From the NCBI RefSeq assembly GCF_017811755.1, contig NZ_JADDJF010000017.1, positions 1 to 64,000 on the forward strand: a DNA stretch of 64,000 nucleotides, in the 5' to 3' direction. The stretch is from Pararhodobacter sp. SW119. GTDB lineage: Bacteria; Pseudomonadota; Alphaproteobacteria; Rhodobacterales; Rhodobacteraceae. The number at the start of each line of letters is the position of its first letter. The stretch's first letter is position 1. The notes under the pieces are model-generated. The model had not been told where the DNA came from. It was given only the letters and a program-made list of their open reading frames with translations, and did no database searches. The position numbers and the translations under genes are program-made. Shown in pieces: positions 1 through 8,410 of the stretch.

Positions 1-288
1 TCGAATGCACGGGTGTAAATCCGCGCCAGCGGGGTCGGACGAACAAGTAGCGCAGCGGGGCGGGGCGCCCGCTTGAAGCCTGTCTGCCTTTCTGTCTGTT
101 CGGGATGGGTGGCTCCGTCCGTCGATCTCGAACGCCGTTCCCCGCAGGATGTCCTCGAGATCCTCGCGCGGATTCATGCGAGCTTCCTTGCAGTCTGCCT
201 GGCCCTGTTGCGTGGCAAGGTCGATATCCGCGAAGAGGTCGACCGAGGCCGTGGCGCCGTCGGAACGGTTGAAGCTCTGCAACTCCAT
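1..288 (-). CDS. Partial hypothetical protein running off the left edge
   Basis: An open frame of 96 codons begins at an ATG at 288 and stays open to base 1, so the 3' end lies outside the window. A good ribosome site (GAAGGAA) lies about nine bases upstream of the ATG, which is the main reason for calling it. The visible protein starts MELQSFNRSDG, is hydrophilic and acidic in its first 65 residues, and has no recognised motif or membrane segment. The last 30 codons look less protein-like. Function is unknown. Confidence 0.4.
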   Translation of the reverse strand, partial: MELQSFNRSDGATASVDLFADIDLATQQGQADCKEARMNPREDLEDILRGTAFEIDGRSHPSRTDRKADRLQAGAPPRCATCSSDPAGADLHPCIR

Positions 289-332
289 GCGCGATATTCC
301 TTCATTGGGAGAGGGGAGGGGCATTCGAAGGG

Positions 333-605
333 CTACCGCGACTCTTTGAGGTTGAGTTGAAGTGTGCGTACTGCGCTCCGCGATGTTGGCCTGCGCGGGC
401 CGGCCAGCTGGAAGTGGATCGTGCCGGCGATGGCGATTACGAGGGAGCCGAATGCCCCGAGCCAGACGCACATCTCGGCGATGTGGTCATGACCGATACC
501 GTGGAAATGCGCCGCACCCCAGAGGGAACCGAGGACTACCAGGGCGGAAACCGCTTCGGCTGCGATCGCAAGCAGCTGACATGCGCGATTGAGAATCCTG
601 ACCAT
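333..605 (-). CDS. Small two-helix membrane protein
   Basis: The reading frame extends further upstream, but the ATG at 605 (MVRILNRACQ) is preferred because AGGAAGGA sits just before it and the upstream residues are low-complexity. The 90-residue product has two hydrophobic stretches, about residues 11-35 and 45-68, joined by a histidine-rich loop (HFHGIGHDH), and a basic C-terminal tail. It looks like an inner-membrane protein; the loop histidines could bind a metal, but that is a guess. No family was recognised. It is oriented towards the partial gene at the left edge. Confidence 0.55.
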   Translation of the reverse strand: MVRILNRACQLLAIAAEAVSALVVLGSLWGAAHFHGIGHDHIAEMCVWLGAFGSLVIAIAGTIHFQLAGPRRPTSRSAVRTLQLNLKESR

Positions 606-1395
606 GTCTCGATCCTTCCTGTCGGCCTTGCTTCGCAGATGAAGAAAGACAGACGGGGAGGATCTTCCCGGGCTTCGGTCCCGAGGGCTTAGGTCCGGCT
701 TTACCGCAGGGCGATGCCCCGCGGCAGGAACGACCGTCGGCAGCCTCCGGTCCGGCGCGCCAGAAGCGCGGACCAAGAATGTCACTTTCGCGGTCTGTGC
801 CACACTCTCCGCCTGCGCGCAGCCTGGGTGACGCTGGTGATCGAATCCACGGATCGCTTCCATATGTTCACCTTATGTTCGCAAGAGGCTTGAGGCAACA
901 TTCTTCGCGGTGAGACGCTCAGTCTCTCCCCGCCGTGACCTGGCGCGGCTTCTCGCGGTGTCTTAACGCGGTCCGCGCGGGCATCGGTGTCGGTGAAATC
1001 GGTATTGAGGTGCGAGACCCGCCATTGGTATCCGACGCGCACGAAGACGATCGGGCGCCTGCGACCGGGCAAGAGTAACACAACCCCGGCTTGCTTCCGG
1101 CGCCAGCCGGCAGTGGTTCACTGCGCTGAACGCAGTGGACGATGGTCAAGTCGATAGCGAAACGCCCACAAAGTGTTGAGAACGCAAAGCTCGGCGCTGC
1201 CGTATCCTGGGGTATTTGAGTGAGCCGAAATGGTCCGGGCATGCAGGCGCCTGGGTGGGATCGGCGCGCTGAGGGTGCTCGGCTGGCGGCGGATGCGGGG
1301 CTGACCACCGTTACTCGGCGCCTACATTGCTGAGCTTACTCTTTGGCTGGTGCCTCGCGGCACCTCGGCCCGCGGAGCGGCAAAGTCGGGACTGT
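606..1395. other. Gene-poor stretch, no convincing gene
   Basis: Several overlapping open frames occur on both strands but none has a ribosome site, a recognisable domain or consistent codon use. A perfect 7-bp inverted repeat with a 5-nt loop (CACTGCG/CGCAGTG) lies at 1119-1137. The stretch could hold decayed sequence. Confidence 0.4.
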
Positions 1396-1770
1396 TCACA
1401 TGCAGAAAAAGTTCAACTTGTTGCCGTCGAGGTCGCGAAAATACCCGGCGTAGAAATCGAACCCCGAACGCGACCGCGGCCCCGGCGCGCCCTCGTCGCT
1501 TGCGCCAAGCTCGAGCGCCCGGGCATGCAGGCGTTGCACCGCCTCGGGTCCGTCGGCGGCAAGGGCTATCATCACACCGTTGCCGACGCTCGCCGCGTTG
1601 CCATCGTGGGGTTTCCCGAGCCCGAAAAAGGGCGTGCCTTCAGCGCCGGCGTAGAGGATCACGCCTTCGAGTTCCAAACCGCGGCGGCCGCCGATCTCGG
1701 CAAGCAACGCATCATAAAATTCGCTCGCACGTTCGAAGTTGTTGGTCCCGAGCATGGTATAGGCGATCAT
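1396..1770 (-). CDS. VOC family (glyoxalase/dioxygenase fold) protein
   Basis: A 124-residue single-module protein starting MIAYTMLGTNNF, typical of the VOC superfamily: an N-terminal 'GTNNFERASEFYDALL' strand-helix unit, a middle strand and a C-terminal 'YFRDLDGNKLNFFC' signature. Two such modules normally pair, often as a dimer, to hold a divalent metal. The start at 1770 is chosen because GGAGGGAC precedes it; the frame continues upstream without similarity. Members of this subgroup are often called lactoylglutathione-lyase-like, but the substrate cannot be read from sequence. It lies head-to-tail with the membrane protein fragment to its right. Confidence 0.85.
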   Translation of the reverse strand: MIAYTMLGTNNFERASEFYDALLAEIGGRRGLELEGVILYAGAEGTPFFGLGKPHDGNAASVGNGVMIALAADGPEAVQRLHARALELGASDEGAPGPRSRSGFDFYAGYFRDLDGNKLNFFCM

Positions 1771-1900
1771 CGGCAGTCCCTCCGACCGGATGAAGCGCAG
1801 TCCAAATTCACCATGAAGATCGTAGTCGAAATGCGGTCGCAAAGCAACGCTTCGAGATGTCTTCAGCGGCGACACCAGACCCGGGAACAACCGTTTCCGA

Positions 1901-2131
1901 TCATGCCGTGATCGTCTGGGCCTCAGAGGGTCCGCGTCCGGGAACAAGAAAATCCAAGACGTCGAGGAACCGCTCGAGCACAAGGTTTCCGTAAAGGTGC
2001 GTCAGCCAGCCGATCAGCACCGCGCGCGCGACAAGGTTCAGGGCCGCGACGCCGGCGGGCAACCACCAGTCTCGCCCCCCGTCGCGCCGCATGGCCTGCA
2101 AGGCGATGATGAGCGCGATGGCCGGCGCCAT
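1901..2131 (-). CDS. Small membrane protein, possibly truncated
   Basis: The 76-residue frame has two hydrophobic segments (about 3-13 and 27-45) and a C-terminal tail. The frame stays open upstream of the ATG and no good ribosome site is seen, so this may be the C-terminal remnant of a longer membrane protein whose 5' end was lost next to the ABC exporter. No family is recognised. Confidence 0.4.
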   Translation of the reverse strand: MAPAIALIIALQAMRRDGGRDWWLPAGVAALNLVARAVLIGWLTHLYGNLVLERFLDVLDFLVPGRGPSEAQTITA

Positions 2132-2305
2132 CGTGACGGCGGCGCCCGCAGGGTCAGGCCGCCGGTTTCCGGGCGACCACTGCCGCGAAAGGAGGGGAAG
2201 GAGACTGATTGACGCCCGGTCAAGACGATGAGCTCGGAAAAATCGCTGCGGATCAACGAGGCCGTGATATCATCTCGTGAAGTTGAACCGATGCGTAGAG
2301 GGAAA

Positions 2306-3310
2306 ATGCCGGAGGCGGGATCGAACACAGTCGCATCGAAGATCAGGAACGACAAAATACCGGCGATCCGGGCGCGCGGACTGGTCAAGCACTATGGAAA
2401 TCTTCAGGCGGTGGCGGGTATCGACCTTGACGTGTCACGCGGGACCATCTTCGCGATCCTGGGGCCCAACGGCGCCGGCAAAACCACCCTGATGCGGCTG
2501 CTCGCCACGCTGACGCGCCCCGACGCGGGCGCCGCCGCGGTGATGGGGTACGATCTGCGCGCGGAGCCGAACAAGGTGCGGGCCTCGATCGCGATGACTG
2601 GCCAGTTCGCCTCGCTCGACGAGGATCTGACAGGGCGCGAAAACCTGGTCTTCCTCGCCCGTCTCTGGGGCTTTGGCCGGCAGGCCGCCCGGCAGCGGGC
2701 CGACGAACTCTTCGCCGCGTTCGAACTGACCGAGGCGCGGCATAGGCAAGTGAAGGATTATTCGGGCGGCATGCGGCGGCGCCTCGACATCGCCGCGTCG
2801 CTGATCGTGACGCCGGGCGTGTTGTTTCTCGACGAGCCGACGACCGGGCTCGACCCCTCCGCGCGGCAGAGGGTGTGGCGTATGATCCGGCAGCTTGCGC
2901 AATCCGGCGTCACCGTGTTGCTCACAACGCAATATCTCGAGGAGGCGGATCAGTTGGCTGAGCGGATCGCGGTGATCGACCACGGCCGGAAGATCGCGGA
3001 AGGCACGAGCCGGGAACTCAAGGCCGCGACCGGGTCGGGTTTCCTGCACGTGACCGTTGCCGACCCGGCAACGCTCGACCGTGCGGCTGGCGTGCTCGAG
3101 GCTCAACTCGCTGCGCCGGTTCAGCGCAACCCCGAAGGCGCGCGCCTGTCGGTCATGGCCCGGACGCCGGAGGCTGCCAATGCGGCGCTGACTGCGCTCG
3201 TTTCGGCGGGCATCGCGCTGGAGGATTTCGCGATGGGATCGCCGAGCCTCGAGGAGGTGTTCTTCGCCCTCACGGGCGGCGTCGCGACGCAATCGGAGGA
3301 TGCTTCGTGA
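2306..3310 (+). CDS. ABC transporter ATP-binding protein, DrrA type
   Basis: Nucleotide-binding subunit of a two-gene exporter. Walker A is GPNGAGKTT, the signature is YSGGMRRRLD, and Walker B is LFLDEPTTGLDP. The switch region reads TTQYLEEAD, with Gln in place of the usual His, as in daunorubicin-resistance DrrA proteins. A C-terminal domain of about 90 residues follows, also usual for DrrA. The frame is open from 2228; the ATG at 2306 is preferred because GAGGG precedes it and earlier residues do not resemble the family. The stop overlaps the permease start (GTGA), so the two are translationally coupled. Substrate unknown; drug or lipid efflux is likely. A TGATATCA palindrome at 2265-2272 may be part of an operator. 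Confidence 0.9.
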   Translation: MPEAGSNTVASKIRNDKIPAIRARGLVKHYGNLQAVAGIDLDVSRGTIFAILGPNGAGKTTLMRLLATLTRPDAGAAAVMGYDLRAEPNKVRASIAMTGQFASLDEDLTGRENLVFLARLWGFGRQAARQRADELFAAFELTEARHRQVKDYSGGMRRRLDIAASLIVTPGVLFLDEPTTGLDPSARQRVWRMIRQLAQSGVTVLLTTQYLEEADQLAERIAVIDHGRKIAEGTSRELKAATGSGFLHVTVADPATLDRAAGVLEAQLAAPVQRNPEGARLSVMARTPEAANAALTALVSAGIALEDFAMGSPSLEEVFFALTGGVATQSEDAS

Positions 3311-4110
3311 CCGAAATCACCCCCGCAACGCTTCGGCACATCGAACGTCCTCCGCGTCCCTCGGCGCTGTCGAATGCGCTGACCTTCGGCTGGCGGGCGG
3401 TGCTGAAGTTCCGTCACGTGCCCGAGCAACTCTTCGATTTGATCATGACTCCGCTCATGTTCACGCTGCTCTTTACTTTCGTCTTCGGAGGCGCGCTGGC
3501 TGGTTCGACCCGCGATTACTTGCAATTCTTCCTGCCCGGGATTCTCGTGCAGACGGTGGCGTTCAATGCGGTCTATTCCGGCATGGGCCTGTCGACCGAC
3601 CTTAGAAAGGGGCTGTTCGACAGGTTTCGGAGCTTGCCGATCTGGCCGCTTTCTCCCTTCGCCGGACTCATCGTCGGGGACATGCTGCGCCATCTGATCG
3701 CGGGCGCGATCATCCTCGGGATCGGTCTCATCCTTGGCTACCGCCCCGAGGCGGGCCTGCCGGGCGTTGTCGCCGCCTTCCTGTTGCTTCTCGCAATCGG
3801 CTTCGGGATCGGCTGGGTGTTCATTGTCCTCGGCCTGCTGATCCGGACCCCCACCACGGTCATGACGCTGGGGTTCACCGTGCTCTTCCCGGTGGTCTTC
3901 GCGTCCAACATCATGGTGCAGCCGGAAACCATGCCAGACTGGCTGCGCGCCTTCGTGGATGTGAACCCGATATCGCTGATGACGACTGCCATGCGCGGGC
4001 TGATGGCGGGAACGTCGACACCGGGGCAGATCGCACTTGCGCTCCTCGCCCCCGCCCTTCTCACGGCGATATTGGTCCCTGTCACCCTGTGCCTCTACCG
4101 GCGCGCATGA
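3307..4110 (+). CDS. ABC-2 type transporter permease, DrrB type
   Basis: Membrane subunit partnering the preceding ATPase. The 267-residue protein has about six hydrophobic helices and matches the ABC2_membrane layout: a cytoplasmic N-terminus, helices starting near 'LFDLIMTPLMFTLLFTF', a 'RSLPIWPLSPFAG' coupling loop, and a C-terminal 'PISLMTTAMRGL' helix pair typical of DrrB. It starts with GTG overlapping the upstream stop. A 6-bp hairpin with a 3-nt loop at 4116-4130 just after the stop may end the transcript. Confidence 0.9.
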   Translation: MTEITPATLRHIERPPRPSALSNALTFGWRAVLKFRHVPEQLFDLIMTPLMFTLLFTFVFGGALAGSTRDYLQFFLPGILVQTVAFNAVYSGMGLSTDLRKGLFDRFRSLPIWPLSPFAGLIVGDMLRHLIAGAIILGIGLILGYRPEAGLPGVVAAFLLLLAIGFGIGWVFIVLGLLIRTPTTVMTLGFTVLFPVVFASNIMVQPETMPDWLRAFVDVNPISLMTTAMRGLMAGTSTPGQIALALLAPALLTAILVPVTLCLYRRA

Positions 4111-4705
4111 CGCAAGCGGCTCAAAGCCGCCTTCGAAGGGAATGCCGACTTTTCATCACAACCATACCAGGCGGCCCTTCGAGCCCCGCAGTAGTTTACC
4201 CGCGGTCTGCGGGAGGCGTAGCGGATCTTCTCAGCCACCTGCGCGGCGTTTCATGTCTGGCCCCCGGTCCCCGCTACGCTTTTCCACTGCTCAGCCGACT
4301 GCTCAGGGCGGGCGGCAACCGAGAGGTGCTGATCCGACCATCTGATCGGCTGATGTTGACGGTCGAGGGTTGCGTCCGAAAAACTCCAGGAGAGTTTCCG
4401 TGGTCGGGCGCGAATTCCAACCTCTGATTGACCGGATTGAAGGATGCACAATGAGCCAGGCTTTACACCCAAACGCGATTCCACTGCGGTGGCGCCGGCG
4501 GGGATTGACCGTCCGCCTTTGTCATTGTGGCAGTTCGCAAGGCCTTCGCTGCGTGGGATCTCAGGTGTCCGTCGCGGCTGTCGCGCGTGATGTCGGCAAT
4601 GCGGTCGACAAGGTTCGCGTTCCACATCTGCGGGTGGCAACCCGTGAGTTGCCGGGCGTAGCCACGGGCAGCATCCTTGGGTATGATCCGACGGGGGTGA
4701 TACGA
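4111..4705. other. Gene-poor stretch between exporter and ParB-like gene
   Basis: No frame here has a ribosome site and a recognisable product. Open frames on both strands are short or low-complexity. A perfect 6-bp inverted repeat (AAACTC/GAGTTT, 5-nt loop) lies at 4381-4397. The stretch may be decayed mobile DNA. Confidence 0.4.
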
Positions 4706-4954
4706 ATGCTCAAACCGAAGATCTTTCAGATCGCGACGATCCATGTTCCGGTGAAGCGCGCCAAGTCGCTCGACAGGTACAAGGTTGGCCAGATCGCCGA
4801 AGGCATTCTGGAGGACGGACAGACGGTGCCGATCCAGGTACGCGCGGACGCGGAACGGTTTGTGCTGGTGGAAGGTCTCCACCGGATCGAGGCCATGAAG
4901 GCGCTCGGGGAGTCGACGATAAATGGCTACCTGGTGCAGCCTCGACAGCGCTGA
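4706..4954 (+). CDS. Small ParB/sulfiredoxin-fold domain protein
   Basis: An 82-residue protein starting MLKPKIFQIATIHVP. It resembles the N-terminal ParB/Srx domain: a short beta strand, an 'IAEGILEDGQTVPIQVR' helix-strand unit, and the ParB-type box 'VEGLHRIEAMKALG'. There is no HTH or C-terminal dimerisation domain, so it is not a full partition protein. Stand-alone versions occur near mobile elements and DNA-modification genes. The ATG at 4706 is chosen because GGGGGTGA precedes it. Whether it binds DNA or a nucleotide (CTP in true ParB) is unknown. Confidence 0.7.
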   Translation: MLKPKIFQIATIHVPVKRAKSLDRYKVGQIAEGILEDGQTVPIQVRADAERFVLVEGLHRIEAMKALGESTINGYLVQPRQR

Positions 4955-5010
4955 CGATTGCAATGGGGACGTCCCGAAAACGGAAGTGACCGCCGACGTC
5001 ATGGTCTGAG

Positions 5011-5040
5011 GGTTCGGAAAGGTGGTACGTAGCCCGAACC
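5011..5040. promoter_or_regulatory. Inverted repeat upstream of CPBP protease gene
   Basis: GGTTCGG at 5011-5017 and its exact complement CCGAACC at 5034-5040 are separated by 16 bases and lie 15 bases before the protease start. This spacing fits a dimeric repressor site, but no regulator gene is adjacent. Confidence 0.25.
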
Positions 5041-5055
5041 AACCGAGGTGACGCC

Positions 5056-5883
5056 ATGACGAGACGCTTTGCCAACCCACCGGTGCGCTCGGTATTCACT
5101 TTCTTCGCACTGACCTTCGGCATCGCATGGGGGCTGTTGGTTCTTCTGCTGGCCTTTCCCGCGCCGATCGAGGCGGCGTTCGGGCCGTTGCGCGCCTCGC
5201 ATCCGCTCTTCATCCTTGCCGTCTGGTCGCCGGCGATCTCGGGCATCGCGCTGGTTTTATGGTATGGCGGGCTCATCGGGCTGCGCGGGTTCCTGTCGCG
5301 TCTGCTGCTCTGGCGCGCCACCGCCGGGTGGTATCTGCTGCTCCTTGTCGGCTTGCCCGCGATCTATTTCATTGGCGCTGCCATTGGCGGCACGCTGACG
5401 CGCGAGGCCCTGGCCCAGCCGCCGATCCTTGAGCTGCTCGCGCTGGCGGGCTTCATGCTGATCCTCGGACCCATCGAGGAATTCGGCTGGCGCGGTTATG
5501 CCCTGCCACTTCTTCAGCGCCAGATGGCGCCGATCTGGGCGGGACTGATCGTCGGCATCCTCTGGGCGCTATGGCATGTCCCGGCGTTTTTTTTGAGCGG
5601 CACACCGCAGAGCGGTTGGGACGTGATGCCCTTCCTGATCGGCGCCACGGCGGCCAGCTTGATCGTGACCGGTTTCTTCAATGCGGCGCGTGGCAGTATC
5701 CTCGTGGCCATCCTCTTTCACTGGCAGCTCAACATGCCGATGTGGCCCGATGCGCAGCCTTGGGACATGTATCTCTTCGTCGCGGTTGCCGTGATCGTGG
5801 TCTGGGTCGACCGCGCCGCCATGTTCAGCCGAGAAGGTGCGGCGACCGAGGTCATGCCGATCTTGTTGCCGAGACCGGCATGA
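5056..5883 (+). CDS. CPBP family intramembrane glutamic endopeptidase
   Basis: A 275-residue polytopic membrane protein of the CPBP/Abi family (relatives of Rce1). All family motifs are visible: EE-x3-R as EEFGWR at 141-146, WHVPAFF with His174, and a final N/H pair (Asn209 in FFNA, His222 in FHW). These bacterial proteases are linked to bacteriocin self-immunity or envelope stress; the substrate is unknown. GAGGTGACGCC precedes the ATG. The stop overlaps the next start by ATGA, so it is coupled to the serine hydrolase. Confidence 0.9.
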   Translation: MTRRFANPPVRSVFTFFALTFGIAWGLLVLLLAFPAPIEAAFGPLRASHPLFILAVWSPAISGIALVLWYGGLIGLRGFLSRLLLWRATAGWYLLLLVGLPAIYFIGAAIGGTLTREALAQPPILELLALAGFMLILGPIEEFGWRGYALPLLQRQMAPIWAGLIVGILWALWHVPAFFLSGTPQSGWDVMPFLIGATAASLIVTGFFNAARGSILVAILFHWQLNMPMWPDAQPWDMYLFVAVAVIVVWVDRAAMFSREGAATEVMPILLPRPA

Positions 5884-7025
5884 AGTTCGCCGTGGTTTTC
5901 GCCATCGGACTGGCGATCGCGGTTCCTGCGTGGGCCAGCGACCTCGTGCAGTCGACGCTGGACGATCTTCACGCGGAACATGAGTTTCCAGGTGTCACTG
6001 TCGCCTGGACCGGAGCCGACGGCGTGGTGCATTCCCGCGCGACCGGCTGGGCGGACCCGGATGCCGGTGTGCCGATGACGGTCGAGAGCCGGATGCTGGC
6101 CGCGAGCATCGGCAAGAGCTTCGTGGCCGCGGCGGTGCTGTCGCTACATGCCGATGGGGCGCTCGACCTCGATGATCCGCTTTCGGTCTGGATAGGCGAC
6201 CGGCCCTGGTTCGACCGACTACCCAACCACGCCGCGCTCACCCTGCGCCAGCTGCTGACGCATACCGGCGGCCTGCCCGATCATGTCGACCTTCCCGCTT
6301 TCCGCGCGTTCTTCATGTCGCTCGGACCAGATGACGCCGCGCCCGAACCAGAAACCCTGATCGCCTTCATCCTCGACGCCGAGCCGCTCTTTTCCGCGGG
6401 CGAGGGCTGGGCCTACTCCGACACAGGTTTCCTGCTCGTCGGCCTCGCGATCGAGGCGGCGGCTGGGGTGCCGTGGACCGAGGTCGTTCGGACCCGCTTT
6501 CTCGACCCCCTCGCGCTCGCCGACACCGAGCCGTCCGACCGGCGCGACCTTGCCCGTCTGGTCGTCGGCTTCAGCGCGCTCGGCGATCCGACAGGGTCAC
6601 CGGTGCGGACGCTCGACACTGACGGACGCATGGTCTGGCATCCGGGGATCGAGGGCGCGGGGGGAGGCTTCGTCACCACGGCGGCCGATCTGGCCCGGTG
6701 GGGCTGGCATCTGTGGTCCGGCCGGGCGCTGGAGGCCGCCTATCTTGACGAAATGTTCGACGCGGTTTCGATTGATCCCGACGCCCCGGGCCGCGTTTAC
6801 GGTCTGGCCGTCAGCATCGACCATGACGGTGCCTTCGGCGAGGTGCGCGGACATGGCGGTTGGATACCAGGCTATGTCTCGACCTTGCGCTACTATCCTG
6901 CGCAGGACATCGCCATCGCGATCCAGATCAACACCGATGTCGGCATGCTGGGCGCCAGAGGTGCCTTCGACGGGATCGAACGCGCGATCAGCACCGTGAT
7001 CCTTGACGAAAGCGAGCGACAATAG
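5880..7025 (+). CDS. Exported serine hydrolase, beta-lactamase/PBP fold
   Basis: A 381-residue protein with a clean signal peptide (MKFAVVFAIGLAIAVPAWAS, cleavage near residue 20). The active-site set of class C beta-lactamase relatives is visible: S76-I-G-K79, then Y179-S-D, with Asp where true beta-lactamases have Asn, and a late HGG motif replacing KTG. That pattern points to an esterase or peptidase rather than an antibiotic-destroying enzyme. It acts in the periplasm. Its start overlaps the CPBP stop by ATGA; the frame extends upstream but only as antisense-like sequence. Confidence 0.88.
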   Translation: MKFAVVFAIGLAIAVPAWASDLVQSTLDDLHAEHEFPGVTVAWTGADGVVHSRATGWADPDAGVPMTVESRMLAASIGKSFVAAAVLSLHADGALDLDDPLSVWIGDRPWFDRLPNHAALTLRQLLTHTGGLPDHVDLPAFRAFFMSLGPDDAAPEPETLIAFILDAEPLFSAGEGWAYSDTGFLLVGLAIEAAAGVPWTEVVRTRFLDPLALADTEPSDRRDLARLVVGFSALGDPTGSPVRTLDTDGRMVWHPGIEGAGGGFVTTAADLARWGWHLWSGRALEAAYLDEMFDAVSIDPDAPGRVYGLAVSIDHDGAFGEVRGHGGWIPGYVSTLRYYPAQDIAIAIQINTDVGMLGARGAFDGIERAISTVILDESERQ

Positions 7026-7110
7026 AAACATATGCGCGCAAACCCGGCCTGGCACCTGCCTCACACGTCGGTTCAAACGCAATGTGGCGGGACCTTTCGG
7101 ATGCCTTGAA

Positions 7111-8271
7111 ATGCCCCGGAATGACAGCTTTGATGCACCGACCCCCGGCAAGAGGCGCCCCGATAGACTTGGGCCTGTCGTGATGTGGTTCTTCGGTGCA
7201 GTTCTCCTCACCCTGATCGCGGCGGCGGCTGGGCTCTTATGGATCAGCCCAGGCCGCCCGGCACCGGTTCTCGATACAGAGGGACGGCCCATCCCCGGAA
7301 GTCTCTCGGAACGGGTGTTCGTCGAAATCAATGGCGTCCGGCAGGGAATGATCGTCCAGAGCGCCGATGCGGCGAACCCGGTGCTTCTGTTCCTGCATGG
7401 CGGGCCGGGAATGCCGGAGTTCTTCCTGAACGGCACCCATCCGACCGGGCTGGAACGTGATTTCACCGTCGTCTGGTGGGACCAGCGCGGCGCGGGCCTT
7501 TCCTTCGACCCAGGCCTCCAACCCGAGAGCATGACTTTCGAACATCTCATCGCCGATACGGTCGCAGTGGCGGACTACCTGCGGGATCGGTTCGGGCAGG
7601 ACCGGATCGTCCTGCTCGGCCATTCCTGGGGCAGCTTCCTGGGCCTGCTGGTTGCCGCCCGCGCCCCCGACCGCTTTCGCGCCTATGTCGGCATGGCGCA
7701 GGCCGTGCATCAGCTGCGTTCCGAGACTCTCGCCCATGCCGCGATGTTGGCGGCCTACCGGGCGCGAGGAGATGCGGCGATGGTTGGCAGGCTTGAGGCC
7801 GCGCCGGTGTCGATGGAACTCGGCCTGTCGGATGACTACATGCGGCTGCGCGATCCGGCGATGCACGGGCTGGGGGTTGGAACCACGCGCGACATGCGCT
7901 CGGTGATCACCGGCGTATTTCTGCCTGTCTGGCGCGAGCCCGCTTACACGGTTCGCGAAAAAGTCTCCGTCTGGCGCGGTCTTCGCTGGTCGCGGCGGCA
8001 TCTCTGGGACGAGTTCCTGGCGACCGACCTGGGCACCCGCATCGACCGGCTGGAAATACCGTTTTACCTCCTGATCGGGAGGCACGACCTGACGGCGAAC
8101 CCGGAACTCGCGCGCGCGCTCTTCGAGCGGATCGAGGCGCCGCTGAAGGGTTTTTATACCTTCGAGAATTCCGCCCATAGCCCGCTTTTTGAGGAACCCG
8201 AGCGCGCGCGGCAGATCCTGCGGGAGGACGTGCTGACTGGACGCGCCAAGCTTGCCGACAAGCTCCGCTGA
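7111..8271 (+). CDS. Alpha/beta hydrolase, S33 peptidase-like, N-terminally anchored
   Basis: A 386-residue protein with one hydrophobic segment near residues 23-45, then an alpha/beta-hydrolase domain. The oxyanion-hole motif is LFLHGGPG, followed by WWDQRGAG, as in prolyl aminopeptidases; the nucleophile elbow is GHSWGS; the acid is in LIGRHD and the late His in NSAHSP. The catalytic domain should face the periplasm. The frame is open from 7003, overlapping the previous gene by 23 bases; the ATG at 7111 gives a short basic N-terminus before the anchor, but neither start has a strong ribosome site. The nucleotide context suggests an operon with the flanking serine hydrolases. Confidence 0.85.
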   Translation: MPRNDSFDAPTPGKRRPDRLGPVVMWFFGAVLLTLIAAAAGLLWISPGRPAPVLDTEGRPIPGSLSERVFVEINGVRQGMIVQSADAANPVLLFLHGGPGMPEFFLNGTHPTGLERDFTVVWWDQRGAGLSFDPGLQPESMTFEHLIADTVAVADYLRDRFGQDRIVLLGHSWGSFLGLLVAARAPDRFRAYVGMAQAVHQLRSETLAHAAMLAAYRARGDAAMVGRLEAAPVSMELGLSDDYMRLRDPAMHGLGVGTTRDMRSVITGVFLPVWREPAYTVREKVSVWRGLRWSRRHLWDEFLATDLGTRIDRLEIPFYLLIGRHDLTANPELARALFERIEAPLKGFYTFENSAHSPLFEEPERARQILREDVLTGRAKLADKLR

Positions 8272-8410
8272 CTGGCGACCCGCACCAGATCGGCACCTGC
8301 ACGCAACGTCGAACGCGTTGCGGTTTGATCGTGATCAGGGAAGGGGTCTTGATCCTGCGGCAGGATGGGCCCGGACGCCGACTCGGCTTCGGCGAAATAG
8401 GGGTAAGGAT

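Noticed and set aside
73-360. 95-codon plus-strand frame at the left edge
   Set aside because: It lacks a ribosome site and lies antisense to a better frame (1-288) with one; the product is not family-like.
782-1308. Two overlapping minus-strand frames of 99 and 129 codons
   Set aside because: Both are low-complexity, Arg/Pro/Ser-rich and without a ribosome site; they overlap each other, so at most one could be real and neither is convincing.
2435-3292. 285-codon minus-strand frame opposite the ABC ATPase
   Set aside because: It is the shadow of a gene with unambiguous Walker and signature motifs.
4141-4705. Possible transposase remnant between the exporter and the ParB-like gene
   Set aside because: No frame gave recognisable transposase residues on either strand; kept only as a gene-poor stretch.
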